DNA from: Adenophora triphylla var. japonica
Taxonomy: Eukaryota; Streptophyta; Magnoliopsida; Asterales; Campanulaceae
Reading direction: 5' to 3'
DNA: 64,000 bases
Assembly (NCBI GenBank): GCA_022495995.1
Contig: JAFEMH010007465.1
Location: 1-64,000, forward strand
Shown one piece after another: positions 1 through 10,572 of the stretch (the stretch's first letter is position 1; every line of letters begins with the position of its first letter). Position numbers and translations under genes: made by a program. Below the pieces are notes generated by a model, which was not told the DNA's origin, made no database searches, and saw only the letters and a program-made list of their open reading frames with translations.

Positions 1-35
1 CAAACAAATTTGACCAATGGAACCAGAGGGATGTC

Positions 36-514
36 TTGGTCATTGAGTCCAGGTTTGGCTGGCCTTTCCCCAAACCTTCAAGTCCAGTTTCGATGAAGGT
101 GGCCGCTACCAGTTATCCGGACCCATCCTCTGTCGATGCTATGCGCTGTGCCATAGAGAGGCATCTGGCCCTTTACTTGGAGAGCAATACCAAGGACCTG
201 GCGAGCAAACTCCGCGAGCTGGAGCAGGCTCAGGAGAAGGTGGGGACCTTAAACTCCCTTCTTGATGAGAAGGAGAAAGCCCTATCCACTAAGGAGGCCG
301 ATCGAGGGGTTTCCAGGATAGGGTGACCGATCGGGAGAAAAGCCTTGAAAAGGCGAAAGGTCAGCGGGATGAGCTCCGCGGGCACAAGAGCCAGCTCGAG
401 CAAAGAAATAACGAGCTCGCGACCAAGCTGGGGGCTGCTGAGGAGTCAGTCAAACTCCTGGAGGCTAAGGCGGATGAGCTCTCCGAGAAAGCTGCTACCC
501 CTTACGCGGTTTGA
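36..514 (+). pseudogene. Antisense coiled-coil ORF downstream of pol in the Tat element
   Basis: Two overlapping frames (36-326 and 323-514) together encode a charged, heptad-like protein rich in E, K, L and Q, for example ELEQAQEKVGTLNSLLDEKE at residues 61-80 of the first frame, continuing in the second with LEQRNNELATKLGAAEES. One frameshift near 320 separates them. The ORF is antisense to gag-pol. Tat-lineage elements are known to carry extra ORFs, some antisense, between pol and the 3' LTR, and this fits in place and character. The N-terminus may lie before base 1. No function is known to me; a coiled-coil multimerisation role is only a guess. Confidence 0.5.
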
Positions 515-2432
515 GTTGGAGAGAGAGAGGATCTTTGGCTTGAGGCCCGCAAAGAAGGCTGTGGAGGAGTACAAAAACTCAGGGATTTTAAGAATTAGGT
601 GAATAATGTGAATCGCTCGGTATGAGGCCTGGGTCGGACACGGTCGGAACTTCGCGGCCACGGGCAAGTTTACCGTGCGGGGAGTTGGCCTTGATTGCTA
701 GCTTGTTGCTACGGATGATGAATGCTTGCCGGGCATGCGTTAGTTCCTCTGTCCGAGGACGAAGTAAAGGGCTTGGAGTTGTCATTGCGGCCTCTTTTGC
801 CTCTCGTGGCGAAGTGACGGCCCTTAGCACGATCGCCGATCTGGATGAACTTCGATTTGGGGAGAACCCGATATCACTCGGGGAGGCCCTTGCTCGCGTT
901 CTTCTGATGGGCCTGCCATAGGAGATCTTTTTCCTCGTGAGCGAGCGGCTCACGCGGTCTCTGTGAGCTCCACCTCTAAACCTATCACGAGAGGTTTTGA
1001 TGACCGTCTTCCTTCCCCTTCTCCAAGCTGTTGAAGCGGGCACGAAGGTGCGGCCACGAGAGAATGCGATGCGGCCAAGGATCCGGCTCCGATAGTATAG
1101 GTTTTTGTCTTTTCTTTTTGTAATAGATTAGGACCTTTTGTAATAGTGTAGGACTTTTGTAATTATTTTTCCTTGGTAATAGAAGCATTTTTACGTAACT
1201 TATTCTCTTTAATTACTTGTCTTGTAGGAATTTGTTTTGAGTGCTCGCAATTTTGAAGTACCTTAATACTTGCATTCTTGCTCTTTCTCTAGCTTTTTGA
1301 CTTGTAATTAAACTTTATACTCTCCTTCTGCGGAAAAAGCTTAGTAGGCCCTTTGTCCAGCATTTTTGAGTTTTCCTAACTCTTTATTCAAAATCACTTG
1401 GATTTTTGTGAGAGTCGGCCTTATTCATACGTGATCGCTTTTGTTTGGCCTTATGGCAAACTTTGGGGCCTTAACCCCCTTTGTACATTTGGCTTTGTAA
1501 AAACTCTTTTGATCACTATAATCAGTTTACACTTATTCCCGGCCTTGCGGCCGTGGTGTAAGTCAAAAGCGACCCAAGGCAAGCTACCTTCCTAGGGCAT
1601 GCGAGTGTGGCCGTGAAGCTATAGTCCGCGCAACAAGGTAGGGGCATATTTAGCATAGCGGCCCTTTAACCTGCGGCATACGTATCCACTAATGGCGGTT
1701 CACGCTTTTTTGACCCTTTATTCAAAACCCCTTGGAGTTTTGTGTGAGTCTTACGCGATCTGGTAATGGGCTTATATGTAGGCCTTTGTCACATACGGGC
1801 ATACGAGTAACGGCCCTAACGAGGACCTTCGCGCGAGCGGGGACGAAGAACCTTGGCCCTTGTCCTCGGCGGCATCTATATCCACTTATTCTTGGTGGTG
1901 TCACGGGCGGGACGGGGGTATCCTCCTCACGATCGGAGTACGGATCGTAATGGATCTTTGTACTCATATAGGCTTGTGGACCGAAAGATCGTTGCGCATC
2001 GGTAGGTAGGAGCTCATATGTTTGCTCTTTAACCTACTGGCATCCGCTTGCGGGCATCCACTTTAGCTTTTGAAATTTTGGTGGGAATAGGTTTTTGCAT
2101 CAAAATATGATGAAATATGATGATAACTTCCCTTATATATACACATAGTCTATACTCCTTCCAAAAAATTACAAAGATTTTAAAAGAAGTATCTCTTAAG
2201 GTGGTCGCTATTCCAAGCGTGCTTAAGCTCTTCTCCCCCTTTTGGTCGCAATATGTAGGTGCCCTCTTTGACTATTTTTGTGACCTCATATGGACCCTCC
2301 ATTTCGGGGATAGTTTGTTGAAACCGGGTTGGGTCCCTTGGACCTCCTACGCCGAGTACCCCGAGTCTCCAAGCGAAAAACTCCTCCTATTTACTCTTTT
2401 GTCGTGGTGCTTCTTCGCTTTACGCTTGTAGT
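515..2432. other. Post-pol internal region of the Tat element, no intact gene
   Basis: Only short, non-conserved frames are visible. Bases 620-921 may continue the antisense ORF, since they encode an alanine- and leucine-rich stretch on the plus strand, but the frame is not continuous with 36-514. From about 1100 to 2100 the sequence is T-rich with GCGG-containing words. Similar segments recur near 1660-1700 and 2030-2060 (TTAACCT followed by GGCAT and ATCCACT) and near 1395-1440 and 1725-1760, which suggests old diverged tandem copies. Confidence 0.4.
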
Positions 2433-3339
2433 TCACCATTTTTCATATGCCCGCATTCTCTTTCCTTCGAGATCGTCCAGGTCACACCTTCTGTTTGCCT
2501 CGTTTTGAGACTCGTCGAAGTATGTGACTCTGTACGAGGGTAGGGCAACCTCAACTGGAGCCATTGCCTTTGACCCATACCCATACGTGAGCGAGAAAGG
2601 AGTTTCTCTCGTAGAATTCCTTGTAGTTGTGCGGATAACCCATAATGCGGTCTGGAGCTCGTCCAACCATCGTCCTCCTCGCCCCTCCAAATTTTTCTTT
2701 AGGGCGGTCAGAACTAGCTTGTTCGCGGCCTCAGCTTGGCCGTTTCCACGAGGATAGGCAAGCTGCGGACTTACGGTGTTGCACCTTCATTCTCACACAT
2801 TCAGCAGTGAATTTCGCAGAGAATTGGGTGCCATTGTCTGAAATAATTGCTCGGGGAACCCCAAATCGACAATAGATGTGATCGTGGACAAAATTGATTG
2901 TATTCTCCTCGGAGATAGTGGCTAAGCCCTTGGCTTCTGTCCATTTGGTGAAATAATCCACGGCCACCACAGCATACTTGATGTTTCCCCTAGCAGTTGG
3001 GAATGGTCCAATGAGATCAATTCCCCACGTATCAAACGGCCACGATGGTACGACCAAAGTTTGCTCTATTGATGGTAGTCTAGGGATGTCTGCAAATCTC
3101 TGACACTTATCACACTTTCTTACATACTCCTGTGCATCCCTTCTCATTGTGGGCCAAAAGAATCCTTGGAATTTGATCTTGTCTGAGAGGGTGCGAGCAC
3201 CTGGATGTCCGCCACAAACTCCTTCATGGACCTCATAGAGTAAGTTGGTGACCATGTGAGTTTTGACACATCTCAGCAAAGGCTTGGTGAATGATCGTCG
3301 AAAAAGTACCCCATCGAGGATGAGGTATTTCGCGGACAC
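2433..3339 (-). pseudogene. Tat element integrase, frameshifted
   Basis: The frame from 3339 to 2731 begins with the zinc-binding H-H-C-C region (HEGVCGGHPG ... CDKCQ) and continues with the catalytic core, in which the first Asp is in WGIDLIGPFP and the second in IISDNGTQF. A frameshift near 2740 moves the rest into the frame 2690-2433, where NGQAEAANK carries the expected Glu and WLDELQTALWVIRTT follows. All three D,D,E residues can be read, but not in a single frame. The enzyme would join element cDNA to host DNA. It lies last in pol, as in gypsy elements. Confidence 0.85.
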
Positions 3340-3381
3340 CGTTCAGATGGCTCTAGCCTTTACTGGGTCCTTGGGGAGGGT

Positions 3382-4018
3382 TTACTTCTCGATGTAATCC
3401 TTCATTTCATCTACCCAGTCCCTTACTTGATCCTCAATATTGTTTATCTGAATCCGATCTATAGCAGGCCTCTCTGTGAATTCGATCTGGCAATCTGCCT
3501 CCAACTCATCAATTTCTTGATCTGTTATTCTGGAGAGGAGGTCAGCTTCCAAATTATCCTCTCTCATGACTTGGTTCAGCTCATAGTAGGTGAAATTTTT
3601 GATGAGGGTTTTTGCAAGGCCACGATGCGAGTTAGTCTTGGGTTGATAGTATCATATTCCCCCTTAATTTGATTAACTATAATCTGAGAGTCACTATTGA
3701 TCTCTATATTCTGAACTCCCAAGTCTCTTGCCAATTCCATGCCTGCTATAATCGCCTCATACTCAGCCTGATTGTTTGATGCTTCGAACTTGAACCTCAA
3801 GGCTCTCTTAAATTTCTCCCCGCAGGGTGCAATCGAAGTATGCCCGCGCCACTAATCAACTTGCTCATTGAGCCGTCCACGTATAGAATCCACACCTCCT
3901 GCTGGACGCTCCCTTGGCCGCGTGATTTACGTGCTCGGGCTACTTGGGACTTCTTCGGATTACGCCGTTTTCTTTTTCCCAGTCGGCTGTCAGCCATTTT
4001 GAATGATGATTCTACCAC
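3382..4018 (-). pseudogene. Tat-type RNase H, frameshifted
   Basis: Frame 4018-3797 contains VWILYVDGSMSKLISGAGI, and frame 3800-3576 continues with FEASNNQAEYEAIIAGMELA and INSDSQIIVNQIKGEYD. These hold the Asp, Glu and second Asp of an RNase H fold, in the form typical of the archaeal-like RNase H found in Tat elements. The two parts are in different frames around 3800. The tail at 3567-3382 (NLEADLLSRI) is the linker to integrase. The role is removal of RNA from RNA-DNA hybrids during reverse transcription. Confidence 0.75.
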
Positions 4019-4300
4019 AAAATCTACTAAGGCTGCGATTTGATTGTCTTTCTCGGGAGTAGGTGATGCGGAACTCGGTGAGTTCGATAGACCAAGCTAG
4101 CATTCTCCCAGAGGACTACGGTTTGTGTAAAACCTTTCTAAGCGGAGCCTCGGTTAATACGGTTATAGGGTGTGCGGAAAAGTAGGCTCTTAATTTTCGA
4201 GCGGATACGAAGCAAGGCGTAAGCTAACTTCTCTATATTAAGATAATGCCCTTCTACGGCGGACGGTGCCTTAGATACATAATAAAGCTGGTTTTGGGAG

Positions 4301-5574
4301 TTATTCTCCTCCCTTACAAGAACGGCTGGCCTCTTGCCCGGATCGATGCTTGCTAAAAACGAGAAAAGTTCTTCCCAGGCTTTGGGGCTGCTGAGTAAGT
4401 GGTTTGCCCGAGGTATGTTTTGACTTCTTCAAAATCTTGATGGCACTCGGTGCTCCATGTAAATTCATCGGCTCTCTTCCCCCTTTGAGAGTTTTGAAGG
4501 AAGGGAGGCATCTCTCTGGCGACCGCGAGATGAAGCGGCCAAGTGCGGTGATGCGACCATTGAGTTTTGGACATCCTTCACGCAAGCGGGAGGTTTCATG
4601 TCCAACGGGGCTTGGATTTTCTGGATTAGCCTCTATCCCTCTTTGATTGACCATGAACCCGAGGAACTTGCCAGCCTTGACCCCAAAAGCGCACTTAAGG
4701 GGGTTTAGCTTCATGTTATTGCGACGCAAGTTTGTGAAGGTTTCCTCCACGTCGAGCTCGTGGGAGTTTTCCTTAGTTTTTATAACCATATCGTCAATAT
4801 AGGCCTCAAGATTTACTGCCTAGTTGGTTTTGAAGACCAGTTGACCATTCTTTGATAGGTGGCTCCTGCGTTTTCAACCCGAAGGGCATCATTTTTGTAG
4901 CGGTAAGTCTTGCCCGCAGTGATGAAAGCTACGGGCGGACATCTTCGGGAGCCATTTGGATACGATGGTAGCCGGAGTATGCATCAATGAAGCTCAATAC
5001 TACTGTGGCCGGCTATAGAATCCACCAATCTGTCAATGCGAGGAAGAGGAAACAATCTTTGGGACATGCCTTGTTGAGATCGGTGAAATAACCACACATC
5101 CTCCATTTGCCGTTGGATTTTTGACCATTACCACATTGTGCTGACCATTTGGGGTAGGAAATCTCCTTGATTATCCCGCTTTTAACAATTTTTCCACCTC
5201 TTCCTTGATCGCAATTTCTTTCTCAGGAGAGAAGTACCTTGATTTACGATGAATGTTTTGAAGGATGGGTCATCGTTTATTTTGTGGAGGATCACGTCCT
5301 CGGCGATTCCCAGCATATCTTCCACCCTCAGCGAACACATCACAATTTGCCCTTAAGAATTCGATCGGGATTCTTCTCTCCTCATTGTGAATTTCCGGGC
5401 CGACCTTAAGCTTGTTTGCTCGGGGAAGTGGGGATTGATTACCACCTCCTCGAGCTCGTCGTTAGGTTGGAGGTCGCTGATTTCACGGTTGTGCAAGGAG
5501 TCAATGATTATGGTTAGGGGTTGACACCTGAGCTCCGGTCGGTGTTGCCATAGAGTATATGATATCGCGGTCAA
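4301..5574 (-). pseudogene. Tat element reverse transcriptase, heavily broken
   Basis: The clearest part is frame 4789-4301, with FTNLRRNNMKLNPLKCAFGV and KFLGFMVNQRGIEANPE, the C-terminal palm and thumb region of gypsy RT. Upstream, in shifting frames between about 4850 and 5350, I can read a stretch like SFIDAYSGYHRIQM and KWRMCGYFTDLNKACPKD, the fingers and first palm motifs. The YVDD-type catalytic box expected near 4790-4850 is not intact in any frame. Several indels are needed to follow the domain, so no active enzyme could be made. Confidence 0.75.
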
Positions 5575-6126
5575 TCTTCCCCTCTATTCCCCGATCAATA
5601 TAACCTCCCTCAATAGGGGCCAATTGCTTTGATTTTTACGCTCGTCTTGAGCTCCACCTTCGTGGAATGGAAAGAAAGCATGCCAATTGGTATGGGTGCC
5701 GGCGGGAGAGCAAGGGTTTTTCCCTTTTTAATTTGTCCTCGCCTTTTCCCTCTATTGATTTGTCCTCGCCACTGTATTGGCGGGCGGGATGCTGGCCTTT
5801 GTTCTTTCCTTTTTCCTCAAGTGCTCGGAGGAATCTCCCGGGCTGGTTCTTGATGGTAGCAACCCCGCCGGGGTGTTAAATTTCACCCTTTGGTGGGGAA
5901 CGGACGCAACTATTCCCCGATTCGGCTGAGCGATTCACGCCGAGAATGGCATTGTCTTGGGAAGGAAGATCGACCACCATGAAAGTTATCTTGGCCGTCT
6001 TACGCATGGGTTTTCCCCAATAGTTACGTCAAACACAATCGTCCCCTTTACCCTTACGGCGTGATTTGTGAAGCCCTCGAAGCATGCCCGCATATGGAAA
6101 AAGATGTGCTTCGGTCATTCTCATTC

Positions 6127-6462
6127 CTACCAACGTGTGGTAGTAGAGTATATCGCGAGGCGCTCCACAGTATCTATCAACACTCGGCCTATGTTTGCCC
6201 GGTTGATTCTCATTACGAGGGTGAGAGGGTGAGTGGAATGAAAAAAGGGTGGAGGCAAGTTCACTCCTTTTGAACCCAATTTCTTGCTCTTCTTAGGAGC
6301 CATTGCGGGGACGGAGAAAACCTTCTCTAATGTCCGGATTTGGAGGGAGAGGCTGTTTGTTGGAGGAGGTTCTTCTCCAATGAAGTTTATATTGTAGTCT
6401 CCGTCGTCATCCTCAAAATTATCTCTTTCCACCCTCTCGGGACCACGAGGGTTTCGTGCCAT
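6127..6462 (-). pseudogene. Tat element protease remnant
   Basis: This minus-strand frame contains NYNINFIGEE near its start and ends with NRANIGRVLIDTVERLAIYS, which corresponds to the region before and around the aspartic protease active site of Tat elements. The expected Asp-Asn/Thr-Gly-Ser active-site run is changed: after LID the sequence reads TVER. The position between gag and RT supports the call. A stretch of about 550 bases between this frame and RT (5575-6126) has no continuous frame. Confidence 0.6.
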
Positions 6463-7529
6463 TGTTGGTTATTATTGGGGGCTGGTTGTTTCCTTGATCC
6501 ATCTGGTTAGTTCCCATCATTGATTCTCTGTGAATTACCCTCTTTAGGTAGGCAGTCTTACATTCCGTGCCCGTGATCATTATGATACTCGCGAACTTTG
6601 TCCTACTCCTCTCACTTGGTTTTACGAGCATGGGGGAGGAGGAGGAAAATACGATGCCCTCATGATCCTTTGCTCGTGGCTCGGTGAGCTCGGTGTAGGC
6701 TTGTTTCCGCAACTTTTTCCGGAGTTTGTTCGACCACGGCCTCTGTTCTTGCCACTGGTTGTTAACTTGGGCGGCCTGCAGGGTGGTCTCTGAACTTGGC
6801 TTATTCTTTCCTTGGTTGAAGCTCGGGGAACGGGCATACTGCTCTCCTCGGCAGAGGCAATGGCAGAAGCCCTTTCGTACATCTCCTCCACTGTTTTTGG
6901 TTGGCTGGAGGCGAAATTCAATTTCAGGAAGGAGGAGGTGAGGCCTCCCTCAAAGCAAAGTCTAATATCCCCCTCTTCCCGGATCCACTATCTCCTCGCT
7001 CACCTTTACGAAAGCGAGCAATGTAATCTTTTGTGGATTCGGTGGGGGCACACTTGACACGGACAAGATCTGTCTTTGGTCTAGCGGGCACCCCGGCTCC
7101 AGCAAAGGCATTAAGAAAAATGTTCCTGAAGTGGCCGAAAGAGTTGATGGAGCGGGGTTTGAGAGCCAGCATCCAGGATAGGGTCTTGCCTGTGAAAGTG
7201 GCAGCTAGAGCTTTGCACATTACGGATTCGTCCGCGGAGAATAATGCCATTTGGCCCTCAAATCGACCCATGTGGCTCCTCGCGTTCTTGGAACCATCAT
7301 ATGTATCCATCTGGGGGGGCTTCCCCTTCTGGATAGGTGCCCGCGCGATCTTGTCGCTGAAGGCATCCATTGTGCGACCACATTTTTGGGCTGCCTTCTG
7401 ATTGGTTTCCCACATTTTCTGCATGAAATCAATGAACTCAGGGTTCTGGCTATCAATCTTCTGTTTTTTATAACGTGGAGCCACGGCCTTCCCCTTGGCC
7501 GGAGCCAGGGGTAGTGCTTGGGGCCTCAC
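6419..7529 (-). pseudogene. Tat element gag core and C-terminal region
   Basis: Frame 7529-6924 carries the retrotransposon gag domain: PPQMDTYDGSKNARSHMGRF, MCKALAATFTGKTLSWML and SINSFGHFRNIFLNAFAG, then TKDYIARF. It shifts frame near 6925 into 6921-6622 (FASSQPKTVEEMYERASA), an alanine-rich C-terminal part, and again into 6712-6419. Near 6580 a third frame reads EYHNDHGHG, a degenerate copy of the histidine- and cysteine-rich zinc-binding motif at the end of Tat gag. The product would form the particle and bind genomic RNA. At least three frame breaks are present. Confidence 0.8.
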
Positions 7530-7541
7530 ACGTTGATTAGA

Positions 7542-8143
7542 CTACGCCTCTTCGCCAATCTCCTCGCTATCATCCACGTGCACCATACTGCGCTTGCCCA
7601 ACTGTCCGCGCTCAAGGGTTGGTTCCACCCGGTTTGCCCCCGCAGCTTGACTAGCAAGTGATTTAGCGGGAGCTCGTTGGGAGAACCTTTGGGACCCTTG
7701 TGGAAACTGTAGCCCTCCATTGGCCTCTATTTCGAACATTTCCAATTGTTGGTCGGCAATCACCATGGCCTCAGCGACCAGCTTGGATTTGGAGTCCAGG
7801 ATTTCTTGTCTCCTTAGGATTTGCTCCGGGGAGAGAGGAGTGTTCATGGTGGTGTTTCTGGGGGAGCTTGTGGAGTTTTGGGACTTTTGTTTAGGAGGGC
7901 TTGTGCCTTTTCAGCACGTATTTGGTCTGTGAGCTTGTGCATGGCTTTCTGACCGGGGGAAAGGGTGTGAGCAGACTGGGAACGGGCCCCCATTCTGTTG
8001 AAGACAGAGTTAGTTTGTTTTCCCTTATTGATAGCGGAGGGTGAGGCTTGGTTCTCATCCTCCAAGGTCAAATGACCAGCGTTTTCATGTATCTTAGACA
8101 TATTTTGTGAAAAGATGATGGAAAAAGAAGAGCCTTTCGGCAC
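7542..8143 (-). pseudogene. Tat element gag N-terminal region
   Basis: Two frames, 8143-7844 and 7847-7542, follow one another with a four-base ATGA overlap. The first starts about 80 bases inside the primer site and ends KSPKTPQAPPETPP; the second starts MNTPLSPEQILRRQEIL and is followed by an acidic end, DDSEEIGEEA. Their place between the 5' LTR and the gag core makes them the variable N-terminal part of gag. Whether the overlap is an original two-ORF arrangement or a frameshift in this copy cannot be told from one copy. Confidence 0.55.
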
Positions 8144-8224
8144 TCGTTTTGTTTAGGACCCGAGAGGTGCCTTGAAAACAAAATACACGGGAAGTAAATA
8201 AAGAAAAGATTAAACTGTTTTTTG

Positions 8225-8243
8225 ATTCCCGGCAATGGAACCA
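8225..8243 (-). other. Primer binding site, tRNA-Glu type
   Basis: On the minus strand the sequence directly inside the 5' LTR reads TGGTTCCATTGCCGGGAAT. This is complementary to the 3' end of plant tRNA-Glu with two mismatches. One base (8244) separates it from the LTR. It fixes the orientation of the element and the inner LTR border. Confidence 0.85.
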
Positions 8244-8244
8244 C

Positions 8245-9150
8245 TGATGACGCCAAGCTTTTAAGGGTCAGGAGCGGTTCGAGGATATCTGGCTAGGATA
8301 TTTGAGTGGTTTGTTTGTACCTAGATCACAACACAAAGAAGCACCGTTAAGGTCAAAGTTGGATGTTACTCCAACTCAGGCCCTCGGGTGTGAGAGTAAG
8401 AATACTGAGATAATAAGGCTTTGAATACCTTGGAGTGTGTGTGTGTGTGTTTAGGGTTTAGAGTAATATGGCTTACTCAATTGTATATGGAACTTACCTT
8501 GCCCAAGGGGGTAAAGGCCTTCTATTTATAGGCAATGCCATGGTGCTTGTTGATGTAAGCAATGAGATCAGCCCTAGGGGGCACTTTGGTATTTGACCAG
8601 CTACACGTGTCCGCAGCTAATTGGCCCTGTCAGGGAGGGAACATTGACTGCAGAGGGGGCATGGCTGAAAGGGACATGAGCCGTGTAGCCGGCTTGGAGC
8701 ATTAAATGGAATAGTAGGCGCCTGACTGAGCCGCATTGAATGCGTGATGGGGGAGCCGGCAAGTGGCCTGTCAGAGCCAGTAAGCTTAACTTGCTCAGTA
8801 AGGCTTGACATTAACCGGGAAGCAGGCATGTGCCCGCGGTCAACATTGTGGCCGTAGTCAAAGGTATATGACGCGAGCACGGTTGATGCGGTCATGCCTA
8901 CTGCGGGCATGGGTCCCCGCGGACATACAATCTGCGGGCACGGACCCAACAGTTACAGGTCGTGCGGGCACGAATATAGCGGTCAGGATCCTTCCGGTCT
9001 TTGATAGGATTGATGCGGGGAGGGACGCGGTCTTGACCTCAAGGGCCTATCTGTCCGCGGTCTTCCCCCCAGCGGTCTAGTAACTGCCACGTCACTGGTT
9101 CCTTGGACCAGACCGAGCGCGGGCCCGGTCCAGTAGATCCGGGCTCATCA
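8245..9150 (-). repeat. 5' LTR of the Tat element
   Basis: On the plus strand the LTR starts TGATGA and ends TCATCA, a perfect 6-bp terminal inverted repeat with the TG...CA ends of LTRs. The inner border abuts the primer site. It contains many GCGG words (GCGGGCA, GCGGTC) between about 8820 and 9090, that is, in the U3 part upstream of the TATA box. The partner LTR is outside the window, so the target duplication and age cannot be judged. Confidence 0.85.
8522..8530 (-). promoter_or_regulatory. LTR TATA box
   Basis: The minus strand reads TATAAATAG, a strong plant TATA box, inside the LTR and downstream of the GCGG-rich block. It should set the transcription start of the element about 30 bases further left. 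Confidence 0.7.
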
Positions 9151-9299
9151 GATGCATTGTGATTACTTATACTAACTCCTCCATAACAATAACAAATATC
9201 GTTTTTTATCTGCCCAAATACAAATATTGTGATATATCATCATATTATATTACAAACAATTAGAATACATTTTTTAAAATTATCAATAATTCAATATTT

Positions 9300-9304
9300 G
9301 TTAC
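9300..9304. repeat. Target site duplication, left copy (GTTAC)
   Basis: GTTAC directly precedes the left LTR and is repeated at 19448-19452 directly after the right LTR. This perfect 5-bp duplication shows that 9305-19447 inserted as one unit. Confidence 0.95.
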
Positions 9305-9468
9305 TGATGCGCCATGGCAAAATATTATTCCCGTTAAATGTTTGCCCGGCCCAAGTTTATATGGTCTATGTGGGCCCCTATTTTATGAGGATGTCGCATG
9401 GTAGTTCTAGTACCCCGGCAAGGGGTGGGTTCTTGGTTGTCGCCAATAGTGTGGTTCCCCCTGTGTAT

Positions 9469-9775
9469 TTGATATATGTCGCATATTACGTGTTATGTGT
9501 TATATGCCGCATATTATGTGTTATTGATATATGCCGCATATTACGCGTTATGTGTTATATGCCACATATTATGTATTTGATATATGCCGCATATTACGTG
9601 TTATGTGTTATATGTCGCATATTATGTGTTACTGATATATGCCGCATATTACGTGTTATGTGTTATATGCCGCATATTATGTGTTATTGATATATGCCGC
9701 ATATTATGTGTTATTGATATATGCCGCATATTACGTGTTATGTGTTATATGCCGCGTATTATATGTTATACATTA
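9469..9775 (+). repeat. Tandem array inside the left LTR (GCCGCATATTA words)
   Basis: About eleven copies of a unit of roughly 27 bases built on ATATGCCGCATATTA with a TGTTATGTGTTAT linker alternate in two slightly different forms (ATTACG and ATTATG). The array lies in the U3 region upstream of the TATA box. The ORF running through it is only a translation of the repeat. Confidence 0.85.
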
Positions 9776-10220
9776 TATGATGCATATTGAGTGCTTATGA
9801 TTATGATGCTAGCCAAAGTCAGGCTTATCGCCATAGTTCTGGTCCCGATTCCCGCCAAGGGCTTGGCCCTCGCATATTGTATATGGTGTGTCGGATATTG
9901 ATTCCCGCATATCAGTATGGAGGTGCCCGTATGACGGGTGCTGGTTGTCGATGTATCATGTCGCACAGCGTAGGTCGCATGTCTCATGATGTATGCTATT
10001 AATGTTATAATGGTTACCTACCGCATGTTATATGTCGCAGATTCGGGTTCCGGTGATGGTTTTAGCCAAAGATTATGTTTATATGGTTATGGCTTGATTC
10101 CCGCATATGGCGTGGTTCTCGTATGTTATAGGTCGCATGGCGCATAATTTATATTGTATGATGCATGTTAAATATGATATGTTGTAGTCTTTTGCTAGAC
10201 TTCCCTCCATTGCAGGCGTG

Positions 10221-10229
10221 ACACGTGGC
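10221..10229 (+). promoter_or_regulatory. G-box / ABRE-like site in the 5' LTR
   Basis: ACACGTGGC contains the CACGTG core bound by plant bZIP and bHLH factors and matches the abscisic-acid response form. It lies about 60 bases upstream of the TATA box and is conserved in the right LTR at 19100-19108. Function is inferred from the motif only. Confidence 0.45.
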
Positions 10230-10288
10230 AAGTGAGATTGATAAGGATAATGATGATGGTGATGACATCACCCTGGGCCAGGGCCATG

Positions 10289-10296
10289 TATATATA
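10289..10296 (+). promoter_or_regulatory. LTR TATA box (left copy)
   Basis: TATATATA followed by a C-rich stretch lies 256 bases before the LTR end, and the identical site is at 19168-19175 in the right LTR. It should drive transcription of the element. Confidence 0.65.
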
Positions 10297-10553
10297 CTCC
10301 CCCCATGTTCATTGTAGATGGTATGTGTGTGTTTTTGAGAGCTTCTCTCTCTAAAAGTTGTATATATGTTATGTATAAGGTTAATGATTCTCACGCCGGA
10401 AGGTTTTTGGGGGGAAAATCCCCCCACCCTAACGGTGTTTTATCTTGTAGGTCCCACATTATTTAGGACCTCGTGGAGCGTGCTTTTCCGATCCGACCAC
10501 CGTTGCTACCCCGGTCAGTTTCCTGTGCAACCATTTTTCATGGCAGCATCAGT

Positions 10554-10572
10554 TGGTTCCGTTGCCGGGACT
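10554..10572 (+). other. Primer binding site, exact tRNA-Glu match
   Basis: TGGTTCCGTTGCCGGGACT is complementary over 19 bases to the 3' end of plant tRNA-Glu including CCA. It begins two bases after the LTR, which fixes the element's orientation as plus. Confidence 0.95.

Larger units (their letters stand above)
1..9150 (-). mobile_element. Ty3/gypsy LTR retrotransposon, Tat lineage, left end outside window
   Basis: Reading right to left there is a 5' LTR, a tRNA-Glu primer site, gag, protease, reverse transcriptase, an RNase H of the archaeal-like type and an integrase, followed by about 2.4 kb of further internal sequence. This order, the RNase H type and an antisense ORF past pol are features of the Tat group of plant gypsy elements. 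Every coding domain is broken by frameshifts or stops, so the copy is dead. The 3' LTR is not in the window; I found no second copy of the 8245-9150 sequence in bases 1-2400. The lineage call rests on the RNase H motif and layout and is an inference. Confidence 0.85.
9305..10551 (+). repeat. 5' LTR of the non-autonomous element
   Basis: It starts TGATGC and ends GCATCA, a perfect 6-bp inverted repeat, and matches 18179-19447 almost base for base. It holds an internal tandem array (9469-9775), an ACACGTGGC G-box at 10221-10229 and a TATA box at 10289-10296. A short CT-rich tract after the TATA box is about 18 bases shorter than in the right LTR. Confidence 0.95.
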
